Made by a program: the position numbers and the translations under genes
Source of the DNA: Diacronema lutheri
Lineage: Eukaryota > Haptophyta > Pavlovophyceae > Pavlovales > Pavlovaceae
DNA: 64,000 nt
Direction: 5' to 3'
NCBI GenBank assembly: GCA_019448385.1
Contig: JAGTXO010000061.1
Location: forward strand, 124,001 to 188,000
The notes under the pieces: model-generated
The model's database searches: none
What the model was told of the DNA's origin: nothing
The model's input: the letters and a program-made list of their open reading frames with translations, nothing else
In this document: positions 9,401 to 19,082 of the stretch, in pieces
How positions within the stretch are numbered: the stretch's first letter is position 1
Layout of the letters: each line of letters opens with the position of its first letter

Positions 9401-12400
9401 GCTCGCGCCGCACGCGCGCAGCACGTCGAGCAGCGCGCGCAGCGCGCCGTCGGCCGACAAGCCGCGCGCCGTGCCCGCCGGCCAGCCCGCCGACTGCTCG
9501 AGCGCGGCGGCGAGCGGCGCGACGCGCGCCGACTCGGGCGCGCTCTCGTCATCGGGCTCGAGCGCGTTGTGCAGGCGCGCGAGCGCGCGCGCGACGGCCG
9601 CGGCGCCACTGTCGGGGGCGCGGCTCGCCGCGCGCACCGCGCGCCGCCAGGCCGGCACGAACATGAGCGCCGACACGAGCGCCGCGAGCGCGCGCGCCTC
9701 GCGCGCGTCGCTCGCGCCGAGGCGCGGCGGCACGCGCGCGGCGCCGCGCGGCGCGGTGCCTCGGAAGCGTGGGCTTAGCGTGTAGGCGAGGTGCTGCGGC
9801 ACGCCGCGCGCCTCCGCGAGCGCGCGTCCGTCCTCGACCTCGCGCCACGCCTCCTCGATCGCCGGCGTGGCGCGCGCGAGCCAGTCGGGGTCGGCGGGCA
9901 GGTGGATCACGACGAGAATCGGCGCCCAGTCCAGCCGCGGGTTCTTGTGACGGTCGGGCACGACCCACACGAGCAGCACCGTGCCCTCCGCGCCGCACGC
10001 CGCCTCGTAGATCCTGGGCTGCGAGCGCCAATCGGGCTTGACGCGCAGCGCCCGCGCGTGGACGATGGCAGCGGCGCGGTCGCCATCGAAGTGAACCGTC
10101 TTCACCTCGCCGATGACGGACCGGCCGGACGGCCAGCAGAACACCGCGTCCGCCGACCCGCCGGCGATGGCCGCGAGCGGTTCGGGCGCGGCGAGCCGCG
10201 GCAAGCCCTCGAAGACGGCAAAGTCCTCGTCCGCATTGTACACGCCGCCCCAGCCGTCGAGCGCGTACGCGCGCGCGGCCGCTCGTACCGCGTGCAACTG
10301 GTTCTCCACGCCCGACGTCATGTGCCATGTCGTCCCCGCGAAGCCGGGCTCGCCCAGCTTGGCCAGCACGACGTTACCGTACCCCGCGCCCTGCGTCGGG
10401 GCGGCGAGGCGGTGCATCTCCGCGCCGGTCATGACCTCCGGGCGCTGCTGCGTGACGATCGTGCCCGTCGCGTGCGCGTCGAGCGTGTCGACCACGGCGG
10501 GCGCGCGCCCGCTGTTCGCCCGTAGCCGCGCCCTGCCCGCTTTTAGCTTCTCGGGGTCCTTGGCGTCGTACACGCGCGCGTCCGCGTCGTCCTGTCCAAG
10601 CGCAGTGTAGACGCAGCGGCGTTCGCGTTCGAGCGGCGCCGAGCCACCGCCGTCCGCCGCCGCCGGCGAGGTTGGCGCCGCGCCCGCCGCCACCGCGCTC
10701 GTCGCCGCCGTGCCCGTCACCACCACCGCCGCGTCCGCCTCGCCCGCGTGTGGCGCGCACGGCGCCCTCGGTGCCGCGACGGCCGCCGCCGCCGCCACGA
10801 CGAGCGCGCCCGCCGCCGCGTTCGCCGCCACGTGCGCCACCGGCGCGCCGAGCGGCGCCGAGCCACCGCCGCCCGCCGCCGCCGGCGGGGTTGGCGCCGC
10901 GGCCGGGGACGCGGCGGCGAAGCGCGCCGCGAGCGGCACGTCCCTCCGCCAGCGACGCGCCGCAACGGCCACGGCCGCGCGCTCGACACCGTCGCGCGCG
11001 TCGGGCAGGCCGGCGATGTGCGCGTTCGCACTGCGGCGCATCTCGTCTGCGCTCGTGCAGCGCGCCCACGCGTCGCCGAGGTCGTGGCACACGACCGCAC
11101 GCGCGAGCAGCGCGAGCTCGAGCGCAAGGACGGGCGGCTTCACGCGCGCGACGCCGCCGATCGCGACGTGCGTCGGCTCCGTGCTGAGCAGCTCCGCGCT
11201 GCGCAGCTCGCCGACGTGCGCGCGCGCGATGCGCCAGTCGTCGTCGCCGCCGACGCGCGGCGCGACGAGCAGCGGCCTCGCGGGGGCGCCCGCCGCGCGC
11301 GGCGGCAGCACGACGAGCAGCGCCACGACCCGTCCGCCTGTGCCATCGCGCAGCGCGACGACGAGCCTGGGGCGGAGTGACGGCGTCGACCGGCGCGTGC
11401 GTTTGCGGAAGCCGTCGGCGCCGGCCGCGCTGCGCGCCTCCGCGAGCACAACGTCGCCGTCGATCGCCGCCCACGCGCCGTCGACGTGCGCGCGCGCGAA
11501 GAGCGGCGCGAGCTCGGCGGCCGCGAGCGCGGCGCACGCCGACGGCGCGTCCGCCCCGACGCGCAGCACGTCGAGCGCGTCGCGGAGCGGCGGCGCCGTG
11601 TCCGTCGCCCACCGCCACACCTGCTCGCCGTGCGCGTCGAGCGCGCGCGCGACAGCGCACAGGCGCGCCTCGTCGGCCGCGCCGACCACTCGGCGCGCCG
11701 GCGCGTGCGGCTCGACGCGCTCGTACAGCGCGACCACGGCGAGCTCGCGCGCCTCGGCCGCCGCGCTGCCAGCGTTGTCTCGCTGCTTGCCGCCGCCGTC
11801 GACGCGCCACCAGCCGCCGTCGGGCGCGGGCGCGAGCACGGCGCACGCGTCGCGCTTGCGGCCGCGGCGCTGGACGAGCACGCTCGCCAGCGCGAACGTC
11901 GCGTCGGGGCCGCCGACGGTGCCGAGCACGAGCGCGCCGCCACCGCCGCCGCCCGGCCCGCCGAGCTCGACCGGCTCCTTGTCGGCCGACGGGCGGTCGA
12001 TCGCGACCAGCAGCGCACGCGGCGCGCTCGAGAGCCGCACTCCGCCGAGCAGCTGGGTGACGTCGCGCACGCCCGGCGTGCCGCGCTGCCCCGGCCGCGG
12101 CGCGACGCGCAGCATCGTGAACGGCGCGTCGGCCGAGCCGTCTTCGCCGGCGCAAACGCCGGAGAAGAGCTGCCAGTCGGGCAGGGCCACGTGCAGCTCG
12201 GCGACGAGCCGCTCGGCGACGCGGCGCGCGTCGCGCAGCTCGTCCGTGCGCCGCCGCGAGCGCTTGGCAGCGCAACGCGGGTCGCGCAGCGCGAGCAGCA
12301 GCTGGCGGAGGCGCAGCCGCGCGCGCACGTCCGACAGCCGCGCGACGCGCGCCAGCAGCGAGCGCAGCACCTCAAAGGGCGCGCGCTTCGCGTCCAGCGC

Positions 12401-13780
12401 GTCGCCGCGCGCGCCGCCGGACGGCGCAAAGGCGAGCGCCAGCTGCTCGCGCACAGTCGCGGCGGCCGCGAGCAGCTCGAGCACCGCCTCGGGGCTGGCC
12501 AGCGCGAAGTCCTCTGGGGCTGCCGACGGCGAGCCTTGGCCGCCGCCGCCGCCGCCGCCGTCGCCTCCGTCGCCGCCGCCGCCGCCGTCGCCGTCGCCGC
12601 CGTCGGCGGAGTCGTCGTCGGTGTCGTGACCCGCATCGTCGTTGGAAAGGTCGTCGTCCCCGTCCTCCGCGTCCTCCCCGTCGTCAGCGGTGGTGGCGTC
12701 GCCATCGCCCCCGTCGCCCTCGCCCACGCCGAGGCTGCTGAATGGTCGGTGCCCCCACGCCGAGGCGGCGCGCCGCTGCGGCGCGCGCGGCGGTGGCGCT
12801 CGCGACGGCGGCCTTGGCGCCGCCGCGCCGCGCGGCCTGGCCGCCGTCGACAGCGCGCGGCCTGCAGCGCCCGTGAGCGCGTCGAGCGCGGCCGTGCGTA
12901 CGATGCGGTCGGCGGGCGCGCACAGCGCCGCCTCGACGGCCTGCAGCAGCCCGTCGGGCGCGGATCCGCCGACACTGGCACCGCACGCCTCGGCGAGCCG
13001 CGCGGCCTCGGCGAGCCGCGCGGCCTCGTCGCGCGACGCGCCGCAGCGCCTGGCGCCGTCGTCGAGCAGAGCGCCGATGGCGGCGCGGAGCGTGCGCTTG
13101 CGGGTCTCCTCGTACGCGGCCCTCTTGAGGTGCTCGAGGCGCGCGTCCAAAGCTTTCTTGATCCTGACCAGGTCAGTCGCGCGGCGGCCCGCCGTCGGCG
13201 CTGCGCTCGCCGCGACCTCGGCCGCGAGTGTTGCCGCGGCGAAGCAACACTCGTTCCCACTCTGCGCGGGCGCCTTCAAGGCCCCGATGGGCGGCGCTGG
13301 GATGCCGATGCGCTGGGCGAGCGTCTTGATGAGCTTGCCGGCCGCCGTGGCGTGCGCCGACTCGCCATTGCCCAAGCTGAGCGAATCGGCGTGCAGGGCG
13401 AGCGCGGCGCCGTGCGGCGCGCCGGGCTGCGCGGGCGGCGCGAGGAGCAGGTACGCCGCCGTGCAGTGCCCGACGCTGCCCGGCGCCTCGAGGAAGAGCG
13501 GCAGCACGATCGCGAGCACCCGCCCATCTGTGTGCGCACTCGCGCGTGCTTGGCCCAGTTTGTGCAGCGCCACGTCGAGCGCATGCTTCGAGCACGCCTT
13601 GTACTCCACCTTGACCACGCTCGGGCCGAGACTCTCGCCATGCAGCAGGGCGAGGACGCACTCGGGTGGGACCACGTGGGGGTGGCGCACATCGTTCGCC
13701 ACAGTGGTGCTGAGGGCCAGCGAGAAACTGTCCGAGCTGCCCAGCCCGCCGCGCAAAGCGTCCTTCACGGAGTCCTCCAT
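9400..13780 (-). CDS. Giant protein N-terminal part: C48/Ulp1-like protease plus PD-(D/E)XK nuclease (left copy)
   Basis: ATG at 13780 (MEDSVKDALRGG). The N-terminal 200 residues show the order expected of an Ulp1/adenain-type cysteine protease: His in SVGHCTAAYLLL, Asp in ALHADSL, then Gln and Cys in PAQSGNECCF. Next come an Asp/Glu/Gly-rich linker and about 600 residues that are absent from the right copy. In that stretch TFALASVLVQRRGRKRDACA followed by PDGGWWRVDGGG recalls a degenerate USP His box. Near residue 1225, GGSADAVFCW...SVIGEVKTVHF followed by RSQPRIYEAACG matches the D...ExK...Q layout of lambda-exonuclease/YqaJ-like PD-(D/E)XK nucleases; Glu and Lys are at 10108-10106 and 10102-10100. 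The paralogue is at 55070 on the other strand. Reading in this frame becomes uninformative below about 9400. Domain calls are motif-based. Confidence 0.6.
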
Positions 13781-15140
13781 CTGCAGACTGTGGACACGTC
13801 AGTGTCCGGATGGCGGCCCGGATGATACTTGGGAGAATTTACATGATGCCCTGGAGAATGCCCCGCTCTCCCACATCCCCCGCCAGCGCGCCGAGCCTAC
13901 TCGTTTGCCCGCGCCGCCTCTCTTTGCGCGCCCGAGCGCGACCTCCGAGCGCGGCCGACGTCCTCCGGGGGCGTGCATCGTGGCTGCCCGGAGGGGCTGC
14001 GACGCGGCGAAAGCTCGCTGCGCGGCCGCAACGTGAGCGCGCGCGCGCGGCCGCGCGCCGGCCTGCGCTGCTCTGCACGGCCGCGCGCCGGCCTGCGCAG
14101 CCTCGTCGCGCAGCGTGAGCGCGAGCGCGCGCGCGGTGAGCTCGGCGGATGGGTGCGCGGCGGCGTTGGCGGCGGGTGCGGCGGCAGGCTGGGCGGCGGG
14201 TTTGGACGGAGAGTGTCGGGGAAGAACGGGGCGCATCCTGGTTGGGAGTTGGACGGCGCCCACCACGCGCTGGCGGATCCTGGTTGCCACCACCACCCCC
14301 CCCCCCCCCCCCCCCCCCCGGAGACGAGGACCAGGGGCATGGCCGACTCGCTGCGCCGCACAGCGCGCGGCGCGCGGCATGCTGCGCGACCTCAAGCACA
14401 TCCAGCCGCGCTCCGCCCACGCAACGCGCGCAATGCCGCGTTGCACTGCGGGTGTGCACGTGCGGCTCTCACGCGCACTGTGTTGCACGAACGGCATCAC
14501 GCCACCGAGCTGCGTCCGGACCACGCGCTGCGCGCAGGCGACCACACAGGGGCGCGCCGCGCCGCGCGTGCGCGCCCTCGCAACCGTTGCAGCACGCTCT
14601 GCCTTGCACTGCGCCGAGCCGCCGCGCGCTGTGCGCGTGCATGCAGGGCGCACGCGTGCGACGAAGCGCGCGCGCGGCGAGGCGCGCGGGCGGCTCGCTG
14701 CGCGGGCGGCAACGCGCCCAGCTGCGCCCAGGCCAGGCGCGCGCCCGCGAGTGCCACCGGGACGCACTGCCCCCGCCGGGGTCGCCGCGCGCTCTGTGTG
14801 TGCGCTCGCGCGCTGCGAGCGCGGCGGAACGTTCGTGCATGGCGCGAAGAGCGCGGCACCCGAAGACGTCTGCCCCGAGCCCGCGCCGGGTGGCAGCGAG
14901 CGGCGGCACCTCCTCGGCGAGCCCGCCCCGCGCCTTCCCCTCCACGTGGCGTTTTGAGGCAGACGGACACGCGCCCGCACTGCGACTGGGCACGCTGCTC
15001 GAGGCAGACACGCACCCGACGCGCGCGCATCACGCGCCCGCGTCGGCGGGCCGGTGTGAACGAGCGAGAGCTCGGTGTCGCCAACGGGGGCACGGGCGCG
15101 AGTTCGGTCCGCCTCTCGACGGACGCAGGCGACGCTGCCG
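13781..15140. other. Outer part of the left arm, no gene recognised
   Basis: It begins with the short conserved leader of the giant gene (13781-13860, nearly the same as 54990-55069). It then holds Ala/Arg-rich reading frames on both strands and a C run at about 14295-14320. No frame shows a recognisable domain. Both arms have it, so it belongs to the duplicated element, perhaps as 5' sequence of the retroelement relic downstream. Confidence 0.4.
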
Positions 15141-15149
15141 GGAACTTCC

Positions 15150-15687
15150 CCGACGCCTCCACATCCAGGGCTTCGAGGTACAGAGCTGGGCAACAGTGCC
15201 GCTCGTCACCGATGAGGCGGCCAAGCTCGCTATCCTTGCTGCCCTCAGCTCCACCAAACAGCCGGGCGACCCAAAGGTTCGTGATCGCCTGGCCGCCAGG
15301 TGCGAACCGCGTTCATGCAGGCGCTTCACCCGCATTCTCCGCCCCGCTGCGGACATCCGCCTGCCGGCCGCGAACACGGCCGGTGCGCGCTGCCGCCTGG
15401 CCCAACACGAAAACCCGCACGCCCCCGAGGCCGCAGGTCCTACCTGCCCAAGCGCAGCCCAACGGCACGCAGACAGCCCGCCTTGGCAACCGACTCGTGC
15501 GCGAGCGCTCCGCCCTCCACAAGAGCCTGCCCCACGCCACCGCCGACGCGGAGCCAGCGCAGCCGACGCCCCTCCGCGACGCTCGCGCCGCAAGGCGCAA
15601 GGGCCCCGGCGAGACGGCGTCAACCAAGCCCGCCGCTGGCACAGCGCCGGCACCCGGAGCCCACCCCAAGCCCCCGCGCACGCCTCG

Positions 15688-15725
<38 letters not shown>

Positions 15726-16504
15726 ATCGGCGGACCGATTGCGTTTTGGTGCGCCAGGCTCAATGCGCCATCGCAGTGGCGGGCCCGCAGACGCAGACGC
15801 TGACATGCCCAACGCTGGGCACTGAGGCCGCAGGCCGGCCCTCCTGGACCTGGCGGGCGAGCTGCCCGCGCAGCGGCCACGCGAGCCTCGCACTGACCGT
15901 GGCGGTCGCTGCCACCGTGATAGCTGCGGGTGCGGCGGCCTTGGCCCCAACCCCATCATCCGTCTTCATCCCCGCCCTGCTCGCGCTCGCGGCCTACGTC
16001 GGCAATCCCTGCACCGGGATCCGCCCCGCGAAGTCCACACAAGACTTATCCGTGCTGCACGCCAGCCGCGCGCGCCGACGCGCGCCGCTCCCACACGCTC
16101 ACCTCCGTTTCCGCGGGCGGCCCAACGCCCCCCCCCCCCCCCCTCCCCCCCCCCCCCCCCCCGGCAGGCGGCCATCGAGCCGCATTAGCACACCCGCCCG
16201 GGGCCTCCCGCCGCACCCGCAGCGGCTCGGCGCCTTGAATCCTCCCGTCCCCCGGGGTGAGGCCTTCAACCCGGGCCCAGCGCGCTCCGACTGCCTCACG
16301 CGCGCCAGCGCCAACCTCGGCGGCATGGTAGACCCCGAGCGAAAAGCCGCACTTCTCGCCGTCCTCCTTAGGCGCAAGTACGTTATCCTGCTCCTACTGC
16401 CGACGCGGCTCCCGCGCGCGCGGACTACTACGCCGGGCAGATCGCCGCAGACGCACGTGAGTGCACACGTGCGGACAAGGCGCACACGCTCGACGTCCAG
16501 TTAG
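15150..16504 (+). pseudogene. Retroelement relic with NPGP motif and truncated EEP endonuclease start (left copy)
   Basis: The clearest coding traces are LHIQGFEVQSWATVPLVTDE near 15160 and, at the 3' end, RGEAFNPGPARSDCLTRASA followed by NLGGMVDPERKAALLAVLLR and RKYVILLLLPTRLP. The last part resembles the first strands of the endonuclease/exonuclease/phosphatase domain of non-LTR retrotransposons (Asn in the first motif, then the position of the catalytic Glu). Here that Glu position reads LPT, so activity would be lost. The domain stops after about 50 residues at 16504, overlapping the end of the convergent USP gene. C runs at 15691-15724 and near 16131-16162 interrupt the frame. No reverse transcriptase is present. 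The NPGP motif lacks the canonical 2A consensus. Confidence 0.45.
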
Positions 16505-16707
16505 CGCACGTGCACGTGCGCGCCACTGGTCACATTTGAGCGTCCGTGCTCGCCCACAGCGTCGCCATCCACAAGATGCGCGCTGGAGCCATCCAAGCAG
16601 GGCTCTGCCTGCTCGGCTTCCGCAAGGCAATTTGGGCCGCGGACAGCGGACAGCGGACGGCGTGCGCGTGCGAGGTGCGAAAGGAGGAAGAAGGTAGGGA
16701 GAGTTGT

Positions 16708-16738
<31 letters not shown>

Positions 16739-18183
16739 GGGGGGGGGGGGAGGGCACAGCGGCCGCCGGAGACGAGGACGCACTCACCGCTGTTGGCAAT
16801 GCGCGCGTCACGGAGACAACTTGGCGGGCCTCGCACGCAGCTGGGCCGATCGCCGCCGTAGAGATGTCTGCAGCCGTCTCCGCGATGCCGATCGTCGCAT
16901 CTGTTGGCACCGCTGCCATCTGCCGCACCCGCGGCCAGGCTGCCGGCAAGGTCGGCGCGTCGGGCTCCGAGCTCGGCCACGCAGGCGATGCGGCCGACGG
17001 CGGTGACGCTGAGCCCAGCGCCGGGTCCAACGGCTCCACGTCGAGCCGGCTGTAAACGAGCATGCTCGCACCACTTGCCCACGCCAGCGCGTCGGACTCT
17101 GGCACGTTGTAGATCTGCGCGGGCAACGCGCGTGCGTGCGGCAGGCGCGCGCGCGAGCTTTCAGGCCACGCGCGCGTGCCGCGCGGGAGGACGGGGCGGT
17201 TGCGGCTGCGCTCGACCGCCGGTCGCGGCACCGAGCGACCGTGCGCGCCGCCGCACGTTGTAGTCGTCGCACGGAAGCCAAGCCTCGTTGCGGAGCACGA
17301 TGGCGACAAGGTGCCCGCTCATCGGCCCCTCGCCCACGTGCACCACGCCGGCGACGAGGAGGTGGTCGCGCCCGCCGAGTAGCAGCCGCGGCGCGCACAC
17401 GAGCGCGCGGTTGTTCTTGCACTGCGAGCCATTGCCGCGCGTCGTGCGCGGCACCTCGACAGCAATGCTGGCTGGCGTGAGCACGCCCGAGTGGCCCGCG
17501 TTCGTGTGGCCATCCCGCGGCGGCCCAGCGGCGCCCCCCAGAGCGTGTGCAAGCGCGCGCGCCGCATCGCCTCCGACGCTGACGAGTACGGCGATGCCCT
17601 CGCCGGACTCTGAAGGCACGGCGATCTGCTCGAGCACTGGCCCGACGCGTGTGTCGGCTCCGAAGGCCGCAGCGAGCCCGGGCACTCGGCCGAGCAGCAA
17701 CCGGAAGAACTCAGCGGCATCCTGCGGCGTCCTTCGCGCGCCACGGCCCGAGATGACGTAAATGACGGACACAAGACACAGCTGTGTCGGCGCCTTGGTG
17801 TCCTCGATCAGCGTGCCAAAGTCCCGAAAACGCGCCCTCTCGACGCTGTTGGCACGGCGCGAAGCGGAGCGAAGCATCGCACGGAGCACGTTCAGGGCGA
17901 AGAGCGATTGCATAAGGACGGTCGTGTAGCACGCGTTGCCCTCGTTTTTCGCGCCTGCGCCGCGCCGCGCAGCGCCGGGTGTGCGGGGTGCGCACGCACG
18001 GTTTGCGGCGGGATGGAGGGAGGCTGGCTGGGCGCGCGCCGAGCCCGGCAAGCCGTGCAGGCGCTCACCACGCGGCACGCCGGGCACTCTCACCGGCCAC
18101 ATCGGGCCGTAAAACGCGTCTTCCACAGGCTGCCGACCGACGACGTAAAACTTGCCCAAGGCGCTGCGCCGTGCACGCGCCAT
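16501..18183 (-). CDS. Ubiquitin-specific protease-like (C19) gene, left copy
   Basis: A deubiquitinase-fold cysteine protease. The model is complement(16501-16608, 16788-17114, 17257-18183), 453 residues, all introns phase 0. Exon 1 starts MARARRSALGKFYVVGRQPV and contains the Cys box KNEGNACYTTVLMQSLF, the QDAAEFFRLLLG box that follows it in the family, and the His box VHVGEGPMSGHLVAIVLR before EAWLPCDDYNV. Exon 2 supplies the terminal strand ALAWASGASMLVYSRLDVEP. Donors are GTGCGG and GTGAGT. Intron 2 holds a G run on the plus strand (C on the sense strand) near 16722-16751 and a pyrimidine-rich acceptor. The length is compact for a USP; the finger region appears minimal. The right arm has an equally open copy, so it is probably retained rather than decaying. 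The natural substrate is unknown. Confidence 0.72.
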
Positions 18184-19082
18184 GCGCGCGCTGTTGCGGG
18201 CTGCGCAGCAGGGACGACGGGGGAATAGGCGAGCGAGGGTTGGGCGCAGATCAGCGTGGTGGCGCGGCAAGACGAGCGCGCGCCGGGCGCCTGGCGCGGA
18301 GGCGCCCCGCGCGAGGACGCGAGCCGCTTCTCGCACCGGACGGGCGCCCACGCGCAAGCCGGCTTTCGAGGGCTGGTGGATGGTGGCAGATGCCGAAACG
18401 GACACATGGAATGATGCGTCGGCGGCGCGAGCGCGGGACGATCTTGCCCGGGCTATTGTGCGCACGCTGCCAGCGCGCGTATGCGTGCGCATGCAGCGGG
18501 CGGCGCGCACGTTGCGCGTGACGGGGCGCCGAGCGGCACACCGGCGGGGACGCGCTCGCCGCTGCCGTGGCATCGTACGCTGCCTGCGTGCTGGCCCGCA
18601 CGCACGTTGCCGGCGCGAGGGGACGGCGAGTGCGCCTCGGCCGAACAGGCGCGAACGTTACGCCCGAGCGCGTGGCCGGGCCCCGCCGACTGCACGCAGC
18701 GCCGGCCCAGGCGCGCATCCGCCCGACGCGGATTTGGACGACGCATCGACCGGCACGCCGAGCGTCTGCGCCCGCCTCGCGGCCGGTCGCGCCGGCCCCT
18801 CTTCGGCCCGAGGCCGCACGTGCGCCGCGCGCCGCTTCGGCGCGCGGCGCGGCGCTCCCGGAACGCGCATGGCACACGCGCGGTGCGCGGGCACGCCCGC
18901 AACGCGCCATTCCAGCGCGAGCAGTTCGGCAAGCTTGCAGCGCGCGAGCAGCCGGGCATGTGCCGCGGAAACACAGTTCGCTGTGTGCGCCGGCCGCGAC
19001 GACACGGCGTAGCGGCGCGAGGCTGGCCGCCGGGGCCACGGGCGTACTGCCGTGGCGCGACGCCATGGTATGAGCATTCAAT
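18184..19082. other. Spacer between USP and helicase, left arm: no gene recognised
   Basis: GC-rich sequence with long overlapping frames on both strands, all Arg/Ala-biased and without motifs. A G run (about 19089-19104) marks the end nearest the helicase. The segment is also present in the right arm. Confidence 0.4.

Noticed and set aside
6454-9666. Plus-strand ORF of about 1,070 codons
   Set aside because: Antisense shadow of the giant gene. Composition is Arg/Ala-driven with no motifs, as expected from third-position GC on the coding strand.
11486-13825. Plus-strand ORFs of 600-780 codons over the left protease region
   Set aside because: Antisense to the frame that carries the protease and nuclease motifs and has a paralogue. 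No domain seen in them.
16250-16280. Functional 2A ribosome-skipping peptide at GEAFNPGP
   Set aside because: It has NPGP but lacks the preceding D(V/I)E consensus and lies in a truncated relic.
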